A stretch of DNA of 14,230 nt from Sulfuricurvum sp. (GCA_024635855.1 JAGXHZ010000153.1:1-14230); one strand, 5' to 3'; positions 6,805 to 12,866 are shown, counted from the stretch's first letter. Notes: generated by a model not told the origin, from the letters alone. Translations and numbers: made by a program.

Positions 6805-6933
6805 ATGCCATTGTATAGAATATTTAAAGATAAATCATTACGAAAAAAGAGGACAAATTTTTTGGAAAATGGGCACGAATCTGGTACTGCCAATAATCTA
6901 ATGTACGATAAAGCTCAAGAAATAGGAGTTTAA
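6805..6933 (+). CDS. Candidate small protein upstream of ybgC
   Basis: An open frame of 42 codons ends with TAA two bases before the GTG of ybgC, so the ybgC ribosome site lies inside its final codons and the two would be translationally coupled. The peptide is basic at first (KDKSLRKKR) and then polar, ending in the protein-like stretch NNLMYDKAQEIGV. The ATG at 6805 has no ribosome site and overlaps a TACAAT box, so the true start may be the TTG at 6862, which follows GAGGA by eight bases and gives a 23-residue product. The sequence does not match any family I can name. It may equally be only the ybgC leader. Confidence 0.4.
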   Translation: MPLYRIFKDKSLRKKRTNFLENGHESGTANNLMYDKAQEIGV

Positions 6934-6935
6934 AG

Positions 6936-7313
6936 GTGAATATACGAGTCTATTACGAGGACACAGATGTCGGCGGTGTGGTTTATCACTCCAACTATCT
7001 CAACTTTTGCGAGCGTGCTCGCAGTCAGCTTTTTTTTGATGCGGGGCGTTCTCCTATCACGGCAGGGGGTCATTTTGTGGCGAAGCATATTGAGGCTGAT
7101 TATCTTAAAAGTGCGAAATTTGGTGATCTATTAGAGGTTAAGACGACTTTAAAAAGTATGAAAAATGCTTCGTTTACTCTGCTTCAGAGTGTCTACCGTG
7201 ACGAAGAAAAACTATTTGTGATGGAAATACAGCTGGTTCATTTGTCGCATGAAGGTACTATTGTGCTGATTCCAGAGGAAGAGAGAGCCTTTTTGTCAGG
7301 ACTCTCAGAATAG
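6936..7313 (+). CDS. ybgC: YbgC-type acyl-CoA thioesterase (hotdog fold)
   Basis: A 125-residue hotdog-fold thioesterase that hydrolyses acyl-CoA, in many bacteria linked to the Tol-Pal envelope system. The signature YYEDTDVGGVVYHSNYL occupies residues 6-22 with the catalytic Asp11 and His18; further family landmarks are ERARSQ and DYLKSAKFGD. It is a GTG start: AGGAG lies seven bases upstream and no better start exists in frame. The last nine bases overlap the 3' end of the convergent ankyrin gene. No tol genes are nearby, so the envelope link is family knowledge only. Confidence 0.92.
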   Translation: MNIRVYYEDTDVGGVVYHSNYLNFCERARSQLFFDAGRSPITAGGHFVAKHIEADYLKSAKFGDLLEVKTTLKSMKNASFTLLQSVYRDEEKLFVMEIQLVHLSHEGTIVLIPEEERAFLSGLSE

Positions 7314-7754
7314 ACTTTTAAGTTTTGCTTTTGCTTGATTGATTGCTTCGATTACTTTGGTGTTGGAGCGAAGGAGGGCAATGTCAGCGGGCGTCATACC
7401 ATCCATGCTCATAGCGGATATCGATGCTCCATGTTCTATTAAATACAGAGCAATGTTCGTATTATTTTTCCAAATTGCCAAATGCAATGCGGTCGCATTG
7501 GAACTGTCTTGAGCATTGATATTTGCCCCTTTTTCGACTAAGTTTTTAACCGCTTCTAAATTTCCTACCCATGATGAGTACATCAAAATACTTTTATTGT
7601 TATCTGATCGTGCCAAATTGGCATCCTCTAGGTTCATAATCATCGAACTAAAAGCTTTTGTATCATTACGATCCAGTGCCTGTACCAGTTTAAAAATATC
7701 AGCACCACTTACAAAAGTACAGGTGAGTGCAAAAAGTAATACTATTTTTTTCAT
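7305..7754 (-). CDS. Periplasmic ankyrin-repeat protein
   Basis: A 149-residue exported protein with a signal peptide at residues 1-18 (KK, hydrophobic core, VSGA) and ankyrin repeats over about residues 50-135: SILMYSSWVGNLEAVKNLVEKGANIN, then ATALHLAIWKNNTNIALYLIEHGAS and GMTPADIALLRSN. Ankyrin repeats bind partner proteins. Its ATG overlaps the stop of the ferritin-like gene (ATGA), so the two are co-translated. In some bacteria ankyrin proteins are encoded beside catalase and support its activity, in Campylobacter jejuni in relation to haem supply; by analogy this one may serve an oxidative-stress partner. The ferritin has no visible export signal, so direct contact between the two products is not obvious. 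Confidence 0.88.
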   Translation of the reverse strand: MKKIVLLFALTCTFVSGADIFKLVQALDRNDTKAFSSMIMNLEDANLARSDNNKSILMYSSWVGNLEAVKNLVEKGANINAQDSSNATALHLAIWKNNTNIALYLIEHGASISAMSMDGMTPADIALLRSNTKVIEAINQAKAKLKSLF

Positions 7755-8257
7755 TGTTTGAATTGCGCAACAAATTCTTCTATATCATCAAATAGTGATT
7801 GCAAATCCTCTTCATGTTCGACTTCATCTGCCAAAATTTGTGATATTAGATCATAGGTTACGATATCTTTTTCTCGGGTGAGTTCTAAAAGATTGGAATA
7901 GATACTGATCGCACATTGTTCACCTGAAATCGCCTGATCCAAGATCGCGCGAACATCGGGGTTGGTAGGAGCATCATAGCTACAATTTGAATGAGTTAGC
8001 CACTCTCCCGGATGCAGTATCGGAGTTCCGCCCAGCTGAATAATACGACCGCTAATCATCGTTGCGTGTCGAAGTTCATCAGCAGCATGCAATGTAAGCT
8101 CCGCAATCACGGCATCTTTCATAATCCCTTTGATAACTTTGGATTCGATAAAGTATTGATAATATGCCAACCACTCATCACAATACGCTTTATTTAGAAC
8201 ATCAACAACGGTTTTTGCTTCTATCCCCTTTAGGATTGATATTCCACGTTTTGCCAT
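7751..8257 (-). CDS. Dps-like (DPSL-type) diiron ferritin-family protein
   Basis: A 168-residue four-helix ferritin-fold protein, expected to oxidise and store iron with peroxide or oxygen as oxidant and so protect DNA. A full bacterioferritin-like diiron ligand set is visible: Glu28, Glu61 and His64 (ELRH), Glu113, Glu145 and His148 (EVEH). It also has Cys92 (SNCSYDAP) and Cys115 (GEQCAI) about 23 residues apart, which resembles the cysteine pair of DPSL proteins known from Sulfolobus and Bacteroides. AAAGGAG precedes the ATG. It is first in a unit with the ankyrin gene, overlapping by four bases. A TATACT box and an AT-rich palindrome lie upstream. Plain bacterioferritin is the alternative, but the shorter, cysteine-bearing form favours DPSL. 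Confidence 0.83.
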   Translation of the reverse strand: MAKRGISILKGIEAKTVVDVLNKAYCDEWLAYYQYFIESKVIKGIMKDAVIAELTLHAADELRHATMISGRIIQLGGTPILHPGEWLTHSNCSYDAPTNPDVRAILDQAISGEQCAISIYSNLLELTREKDIVTYDLISQILADEVEHEEDLQSLFDDIEEFVAQFKQ

Positions 8258-8285
8258 TTGAAACTCCTTTGAAGTTATTAAAAAG

Positions 8286-8291
8286 AGTATA
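8286..8291 (-). promoter_or_regulatory. -10 box of the ferritin/ankyrin operon
   Basis: TATACT on the minus strand, 28 bases before the ATG, in the short gap after the CRP/FNR gene; it allows this pair to be transcribed separately from the upstream operon. Confidence 0.45.
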
Positions 8292-8305
8292 GCCCTAGGA
8301 CTCTT

Positions 8306-8320
8306 AAATAATAATTATTC
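8306..8320. promoter_or_regulatory. Possible Fur-family operator at the ferritin promoter
   Basis: AAATAATAATTATTC contains the perfect palindrome AATAATTATT (8310-8319) and resembles the TAATAAT-n-ATTATTA Fur box described in Helicobacter. It sits where a -35 box would be for the TATACT promoter. The AT-rich context makes a chance match possible. Confidence 0.3.
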
Positions 8321-8322
8321 TC

Positions 8323-8952
8323 CTAAATGTATTTTTCAAGTTCCATTTTATTAAGAATTTCGAAATGCTTGTGCGGTTGGTGGGCAATAAGTTTCTCTTT
8401 TTTGAGTTTGGTGAGATTTCGAGAGAGTGTTTCAGGGGTAATGGAGAGTTTTTTAGCGATTTGTGTCCCTTTTAGCTCACTAAAAAGCTGTGGCTGCTCC
8501 ATCATCAGACGAACCGTTTTAGACATTGTATCGGGTGCGCTAAGATGTTCTAGTGCCCGTTCGAGAGTCCCTATTTTATTCATAAGGGAATTCATCATGG
8601 CGATACTAAGCCCAGCATCGTTGTGAAGGATATCTATGAAGGGTACTTTTGCTATTTTTAAAATCGTACAGGCTGTCAAAGTTTCTGCACTGGCAGGAAA
8701 GGGAAGTGATTTAAGCGTGGCTACTTCTGCAATCATGCACGGAGCGCGAAAACGATGCACTTCAAGTGTTTCGGTGTTGTTGGATTTATAAACCGAAACG
8801 TCACCTTGGAGCAGAAAATGAAAATATTCACTTGCATCTCCTTGATAAAAAATTATTTCACCTGCTTCATAGTGGCGAATAAGCGAAATATTTTCAAGCT
8901 TTTGGAGTTGTGCAGGGGATAGATGGCTGAAGATTTCAATGGATTTTATCAT
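8323..8952 (-). CDS. CRP/FNR-family transcriptional regulator without Fe-S cysteines
   Basis: A 209-residue regulator with an N-terminal cyclic-nucleotide-binding-like beta-roll (about residues 5-110, with GEIIFYQGDASEYFHFLLQG), a long dimer helix near 115-145 and a C-terminal winged helix-turn-helix from about 160. The recognition helix contains ETLSR (174-178), whose Glu, Ser and Arg match those FNR uses to read TTGAT half-sites. The N-terminus lacks the four-cysteine cluster of FNR; only two scattered cysteines are present, so it may sense haem, NO or another ligand as DNR/NNR-type relatives do. It starts six bases after the periplasmic-binding-fold gene, with only a weak ribosome site, suggesting coupling. 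Target genes are unknown. Confidence 0.88.
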   Translation of the reverse strand: MIKSIEIFSHLSPAQLQKLENISLIRHYEAGEIIFYQGDASEYFHFLLQGDVSVYKSNNTETLEVHRFRAPCMIAEVATLKSLPFPASAETLTACTILKIAKVPFIDILHNDAGLSIAMMNSLMNKIGTLERALEHLSAPDTMSKTVRLMMEQPQLFSELKGTQIAKKLSITPETLSRNLTKLKKEKLIAHQPHKHFEILNKMELEKYI

Positions 8953-8958
8953 AGTAGA

Positions 8959-9939
8959 TTATTTACTCATCATGGGTTCAAATCCAAACTCTTTGGGTCT
9001 CATCAGCTCAACAGGATAAATGACCTGTGAATCGATAAGACGCATGCTGTACAGGCGTTCACTGCCATTGAGATACGAGATCAAATAATCGGTTCCGACA
9101 CTGGTGGTATAGTTAATCCAATCAAATGTGAGATCATTATTCATCAGGGCATTGATTTCATAAATAGAGGGGACTTGCTCGATGATAGAATTGGCAACAA
9201 TCATGTTTTTTCGGTCTTTGTACTGCGTCAGGGTGATGAGTGTCGGATCAAAATTGATTTGGGTGGAGAGTAGATTGTGCTCGTGAGTTGCGGTAAAGGT
9301 TAAATGGGCTGCGAGCATAGAGGTTTTGACGATGGGGAGATGAATCATGATGCTTTTTTTGGAAAAAGCGGCAGGTTTACCCAGATATTTGACAATGTTT
9401 GATCCTTGGGTATCAATGGCATACAATGCAGTCGATTTTTTGGCATCGGATGCGATGGTTTGAGTTGCGCGGCTGAGACTTAAACCTACGGGGGATTCAT
9501 CGTAAAAAACGGCTATCGAGCTTGTCATATAGGGGGTTAATGCTTCGATTTGAGCTTGATAATCGATAGCGCCAAAGATAACATTACTTCCACAAGATCC
9601 AACATCACGTTTGTGTACGGTAGGGATAAAAACGACTTTGTCGGTTTGGGTTTTAACCAGATTTTTGGCGCCGTTTAGCGTCAAGGGGGCTAAGACGGCT
9701 TGCATATCGTCATGGGTTATTTTTTCCATTGCCTGGGCAATAGATTTTTCAGATTCATCGTTCATTTCATACAGTGTCAGTTCAAAAGGAGAATGTACTG
9801 ACATGAGAGTTGCGAGGGCGACATTATAGGTGGCTTGACTATAGTGACCCACTACTGAGGGAGAAACCATAAGGGCGATTTTGAGTGATTCTCCCCATAA
9901 AGAAGTGAAAATTACTAAAATCAGCAGGAAAGTTTTCAT
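8959..9939 (-). CDS. Exported protein with type 1 periplasmic-binding-like fold
   Basis: A 326-residue protein with a signal peptide (residues 1-16, MKTFLLILVIFTSLWG) and a composition typical of ABC substrate-binding proteins of the type 1 fold: alternating strands and helices such as LKIALMVSPSVVGHY, AVLAPLTLNGAKNLV, VVFIPTVHKRD and SSIAVFYDES. It lacks a lipobox cysteine, so it is probably soluble in the periplasm or associated with the outer membrane. No permease or ATPase genes are adjacent, so it may be an orphan sensor or an LpoA-like structural protein. Its ATG overlaps the stop of the uracil-DNA glycosylase-like gene (ATGA), and the CRP/FNR gene follows after six bases. The function is unknown. 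Confidence 0.72.
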   Translation of the reverse strand: MKTFLLILVIFTSLWGESLKIALMVSPSVVGHYSQATYNVALATLMSVHSPFELTLYEMNDESEKSIAQAMEKITHDDMQAVLAPLTLNGAKNLVKTQTDKVVFIPTVHKRDVGSCGSNVIFGAIDYQAQIEALTPYMTSSIAVFYDESPVGLSLSRATQTIASDAKKSTALYAIDTQGSNIVKYLGKPAAFSKKSIMIHLPIVKTSMLAAHLTFTATHEHNLLSTQINFDPTLITLTQYKDRKNMIVANSIIEQVPSIYEINALMNNDLTFDWINYTTSVGTDYLISYLNGSERLYSMRLIDSQVIYPVELMRPKEFGFEPMMSK

Positions 9940-10601
9940 TTTAGTGCTTCTTTGATGGTTTGTAAATCACGCATGGTCTCTTTTTTAAATGAGGGGTTTC
10001 GAACTAAAAAAGTGGGATGATGTATCGGAATAATGGAGATATTTCCAAACGGGATGAGCTGTCCGCGCACACGCTCATAGTCGCTTTCGTCATGGGTTAA
10101 AAGACGGTATGCATCTTCTCCCAGAGTAACAATAAGTTTTGGAGCAAGAATCTCGAGCTGTTTGTGTAAGAATGGAGAACAGCTGCTGCATTCACTGGGA
10201 GAGGGCTGTTGAAAACCAAACGGTTTGCATTTTACAGCGTGGGTAATATAAACATCATTGACAGTGAGCTCAAGCACCTTTTCGAGCATATCTCGAAGCA
10301 TTACACCCGAACGACCAACATAATACGTGTTGGATTCGTCCTCTGCACTGGAGATAAAAGCATCTAAAAAAAGAATTTGAGGATGAGCGCTGCCAAAGCC
10401 GTTCATACTCTGCGTGCGTGACTTGCTCAAATCACACAGATGACATCCTTTTATCGTCGTATTGAGCATTTCATACGAATTCGGGAGGGATGAGGTTTGG
10501 GCTTCAGCTTTGTTGGGATTTATGGGATCGACATAGTTAAATCCCAGTGATTTGAGTCGATAAAGGTTTTCGAGTAAAGCAAGATTTTGGTAAGAGTTCA
10601 T
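9936..10601 (-). CDS. Uracil-DNA glycosylase family 4-like Fe-S protein
   Basis: A 221-residue protein of the uracil-DNA glycosylase superfamily. The four family 4 Fe-S ligands are present: Cys53 and Cys56 (CHLC), Cys125 (VKCKP) and Cys141 (ECSSCSPFL). Also seen are a GRSG segment at 96-99, the VTLGE strand, RGQ, and motif B as HHPTFLVRNP from residue 194. Motif A, GExPG-x-x-ED in canonical enzymes, reads LDAFISSAED (79-88), with only the terminal ED kept, so the chemistry or substrate may differ. An N-terminal extension of about 45 residues precedes the cluster motif. No ribosome site is present; TATACT lies seven bases before the ATG, suggesting a leaderless message. It is the first gene of a three-gene operon. 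Confidence 0.85.
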   Translation of the reverse strand: MNSYQNLALLENLYRLKSLGFNYVDPINPNKAEAQTSSLPNSYEMLNTTIKGCHLCDLSKSRTQSMNGFGSAHPQILFLDAFISSAEDESNTYYVGRSGVMLRDMLEKVLELTVNDVYITHAVKCKPFGFQQPSPSECSSCSPFLHKQLEILAPKLIVTLGEDAYRLLTHDESDYERVRGQLIPFGNISIIPIHHPTFLVRNPSFKKETMRDLQTIKEALK

Positions 10602-10608
10602 AAATGAG

Positions 10609-10614
10609 AGTATA
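10609..10614 (-). promoter_or_regulatory. -10 box of the UDG-like operon, apparently leaderless
   Basis: TATACT on the minus strand ends seven bases before the ATG, so transcription should start at or next to the start codon. No Shine-Dalgarno sequence is visible. Confidence 0.5.
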
Positions 10615-10628
10615 AGAAAAAGGGCGTT

Positions 10629-10662
10629 AAAAAGAGATAAAGAACTCCCTTAAGAGCTCTTT
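10629..10662 (-). terminator. Rho-independent terminator after sodB
   Basis: On the minus strand AAAGAGCTC (10662-10654) pairs with GAGTTCTTT (10647-10639), nine pairs including one G-U, with a 6-base loop that contains part of the sodB stop codon, and is followed by ATCTCTTTTT. The mismatch present on the plus strand becomes a wobble pair only in the minus-strand RNA, which supports the direction. Confidence 0.55.
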
Positions 10663-11240
10663 ACACGTAGAAAGTTATCCGATACGAATTCCCAGTTAAT
10701 CAGTTTCCACCAGTTCTCCAGATAGTCCGTACGTCCATTTCGGTAGTCGATATAATAGGCATGTTCCCACACATCACAGGTAAGCAGAGGTGTCTGTCCA
10801 TGACGTATCGGAGTGTCTGCATTGGAAGTCGTTTGAATGTCGAGATGTTTATCTTCTGTGACAACAAGCCAAATCCAACCCGAACCGAAAAATCCGGAAG
10901 CAATGGTTAGAAATTTCTCTTTAAAGAGCTCTAACGTTTCAAAATCCTGTGCTATTTGTTCGGAAAGATCGGGTGAAATATTGGTGGGGTCAGGGGAAAG
11001 TCCGTGCCAGTAAAAATCATGATTATAAACTTGAGCCGCATTATTGAAAATGGGACCGTTAGCAAATTTCACAATATCCTCAAGCGATTTATCGATAAAC
11101 TCTGTTCCTTCGATCAGAGTATTGAGCTTGTTCACATATCCCGCATGGTGTTTACCATAATGGTATGAGAGAGTTTCAGACGAGAGGTGAGGTTCGAGTG
11201 CGTTCTGCGCATAAGGCAGGCTCATTAATTGAAATTTCAT
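10650..11240 (-). CDS. sodB: Iron superoxide dismutase
   Basis: Cytoplasmic Fe-type superoxide dismutase, 196 residues, converting superoxide to oxygen and hydrogen peroxide. The metal ligands are His27 (YHYGKHH), His74 (NHDFYW), Asp156 and His160 (CDVWEH). Gln70 in AAQVYNH, at the position typical of iron enzymes, together with FFGSGW (117-122), supports iron rather than manganese. The start at 11240 follows a near-perfect AAGGAGG; the frame extends ten codons further upstream to 11270 but without a ribosome site. It is a monocistronic gene with a terminator at its end and two palindromes in the divergent upstream region. Confidence 0.95.
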   Translation of the reverse strand: MKFQLMSLPYAQNALEPHLSSETLSYHYGKHHAGYVNKLNTLIEGTEFIDKSLEDIVKFANGPIFNNAAQVYNHDFYWHGLSPDPTNISPDLSEQIAQDFETLELFKEKFLTIASGFFGSGWIWLVVTEDKHLDIQTTSNADTPIRHGQTPLLTCDVWEHAYYIDYRNGRTDYLENWWKLINWEFVSDNFLRVKSS

Positions 11241-11296
11241 TGTATCCTCCTTTTGTTTATAAAAGATCATAATCTTATATCTCTAAATTTTGCCAA

Positions 11297-11314
11297 AAAA
11301 TAATAAATTATTTT
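11297..11314. promoter_or_regulatory. AT-rich palindrome upstream of sodB
   Basis: AAAATAAT and ATTATTTT are exact inverted repeats around two bases. The form resembles Fur/PerR-family boxes. It lies about 57 bases upstream of the sodB ATG, just upstream of possible -10 boxes (TATGAT at 11266-11271 or TATAAG at 11274-11279, minus strand). Confidence 0.35.
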
Positions 11315-11329
11315 AGATATCAATATCTA
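11314..11329. promoter_or_regulatory. Second palindrome in the sodB divergent region
   Basis: TAGATAT and ATATCTA form perfect 7-bp arms around CA, directly abutting the AT-rich palindrome. It lies between the divergent sodB and PDC-protein genes and could be an operator for either. Confidence 0.35.
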
Positions 11330-11386
11330 TCTTAATTCAAAGGGGTGTACAACATAAATCGAATACTTGTTCTAAGGAGTTTTCGA

Positions 11387-12247
11387 ATGAAACGGATTAT
11401 AAGTATCTACACTGAACATAAAAATAGCACTCAATTTTATCTTCGTAATATTTTGGAAAATTTTCATCCCATTTCATTAAATCCACAGGATATGAAGCGG
11501 TTCTTTGAATTTGAAAAAGCGGCAGAAATTATTTACGCTGTTTCATCTTCTTTTACTCAAATTACCCCTAGTTATGGGCGAAAAGAGAATGATGAAGGTC
11601 GTCAAGGAGCCGATAAATCTTTTTATTTTAAGTGGGACAGCTTTATGGATGAACCTGTCTATATTAGTAACCCTTACTTGCATCACATGACGGGGCGACC
11701 AACTCTTACTGTAGTCAAACAAGAAAATGATATTTATCTCGTTGCCGACTTTGATATGCTTAAACTGCTCGAAGAACTTCGTCTTATTGAGCACAACAGT
11801 GTGTTAGAGAAAGTTAATAAAATAGTAATGGGTCTTGGCGGATTGTTACTGGGGATAGTGTCTGTATTTTTAATTCTTTATGGTGCCTATATTTTCGGAG
11901 GTATTCTTTTTATGCATCATAACCAAAATGAAGTTATGCATAAAATATTTACGTCGATTATTTCGATTACGATAGGACTTGCTATTTATGATTTAGCAAA
12001 AACGATGATTGAAAATGAGGTCTTGTTTAAAAGTCTCGATTATGGTGTCGAGATGCAGAGTAAAACCCTCGGTAAATTTCTTACCTCTATTATCATTGCC
12101 CTCTCCATCGAATCTCTGATGGCAGTATTTAAAATTGTATTGGATGATTACAGTAAAATAATCAATGCTTTTTACCTCATAATAGGGGTAACGCTGCTCA
12201 TTGTCGGAACAGGAGTTTATAACTATCTTTCGAGACAAAGTAAATGA
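11387..12247 (+). CDS. PDC-sensor-like domain protein with four membrane helices
   Basis: A 286-residue protein. Residues about 1-135 look like a PDC (Cache-type) ligand-binding domain: an N-terminal helix, FYFKWDSFMDEPVYISNPYLHHMTG, TLTVVK and IYLVADFDM are typical strands and loops. Four hydrophobic helices follow at about 147-176, 187-205, 231-252 and 259-281, with no kinase, GGDEF or chemotaxis output domain. No helix precedes the PDC-like part, so it is predicted to lie in the cytoplasm, unlike most PDC domains. AAGGAG lies seven bases before the chosen ATG; the frame extends back to a GTG at 11345 without a ribosome site. It is a single gene divergent from sodB; the function is unknown. 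Confidence 0.8.
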   Translation: MKRIISIYTEHKNSTQFYLRNILENFHPISLNPQDMKRFFEFEKAAEIIYAVSSSFTQITPSYGRKENDEGRQGADKSFYFKWDSFMDEPVYISNPYLHHMTGRPTLTVVKQENDIYLVADFDMLKLLEELRLIEHNSVLEKVNKIVMGLGGLLLGIVSVFLILYGAYIFGGILFMHHNQNEVMHKIFTSIISITIGLAIYDLAKTMIENEVLFKSLDYGVEMQSKTLGKFLTSIIIALSIESLMAVFKIVLDDYSKIINAFYLIIGVTLLIVGTGVYNYLSRQSK

Positions 12248-12292
12248 GTTTTAGAGTGATGGTAAGATTTGAAGAAGATATATGAGATAAGG

Positions 12293-12315
12293 ACTTGACC
12301 CCCTAGAGGTCAAGT
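12293..12315. terminator. Perfect hairpin between convergent PDC-protein and SOR genes
   Basis: ACTTGACC (12293-12300) and GGTCAAGT (12308-12315) form an exact 8-bp inverted repeat with a 7-base loop, between two convergent genes. Neither side has a long T-run, so it is a weak or protein-assisted bidirectional terminator at best; an operator role is the alternative but no gene starts nearby. Confidence 0.4.
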
Positions 12316-12322
12316 AAGGTAC

Positions 12323-12742
12323 TTATGAACAGTGTCCACCGCCGCAGCATTGAGAAACTTCTTCTACTTCTACGATAACTGGAGTTGATTCCCATACACC
12401 GTGTTTTGTACAGTAACCGTGTGCAACAAGGGTTAATTTTTTACCCATTGGGCGAATATTGAACGTTACTTCAGCATGAGATTTTTCATTACCCAATGTT
12501 CCTGGTACAAATGATGCCATTGCTAATTTCGTTTCACCATTGAAAAGAGTGATACTTTCGATGTAGTGATCAAAATCATCCGGATGAGTATATTCTTGAC
12601 CCATTTTTACATTGACTGCGAGCATTTCACCTTTTTTAGCATCACCTGCAACCGTGATGAACGGTGAATGACGATCGATAAGATCTTTTTTAGCTTCTCT
12701 CTCTACGGTGTCAATATCAACGTATTTGTTAATTGTTGGCAT
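12323..12742 (-). CDS. Class II superoxide reductase (neelaredoxin/SORL domain)
   Basis: A 139-residue superoxide reductase that reduces superoxide to peroxide without releasing oxygen. The square-pyramidal Fe(His)4Cys ligands are readable: His25 (RHSPFI), His53 and His59 (HPDDFDHYI), Cys111 and His114 (CTKHGVW). It lacks the N-terminal desulforedoxin domain, so it is class II. Two oddities: the usual Glu-Lys pair before the first His is Asp23-Arg24, and the C-terminus ends in CCGGGHCS (132-139), three cysteines and a histidine suited to a second metal or a disulfide. AAGGAG precedes the ATG, and TACAAT at 12768-12773 is a plausible -10. It is monocistronic and convergent with the PDC-protein gene. 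Confidence 0.92.
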   Translation of the reverse strand: MPTINKYVDIDTVEREAKKDLIDRHSPFITVAGDAKKGEMLAVNVKMGQEYTHPDDFDHYIESITLFNGETKLAMASFVPGTLGNEKSHAEVTFNIRPMGKKLTLVAHGYCTKHGVWESTPVIVEVEEVSQCCGGGHCS

Positions 12743-12767
12743 TTAATCTCCTTGTGTTATTTTTGGT

Positions 12768-12773
12768 ATTGTA
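12768..12773 (-). promoter_or_regulatory. -10 box of the superoxide reductase gene
   Basis: Minus-strand TACAAT, 26 bases before the ATG, gives a short leader with AAGGAG. No -35 box is clear. Confidence 0.45.
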
Positions 12774-12828
12774 TCTTCCCAAACTTTTAAACTTCTACAA
12801 AGCGAATAGTTTATTCAGGGATTAATTT

Positions 12829-12860
12829 TTGTCAAAGCAATGAAAAATTCAGTATATAAT
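12829..12860 (+). promoter_or_regulatory. Promoter of the porin gene
   Basis: TTGTCA (12829-12834) resembles a -35 box and TATATAAT (12853-12860) carries a consensus -10; spacing is 18-20 bases depending on the register. The -10 ends six bases before the preferred ATG at 12867, so the message would be leaderless. Confidence 0.5.
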
Positions 12861-12866
12861 ATCGGT

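Noticed and set aside
6702..6893. 63-codon minus-strand open frame upstream of the NfeD gene
   Set aside because: It covers the promoter region of the NfeD operon, has no ribosome site and lies antisense to the better small-ORF candidate; composition is not protein-like.
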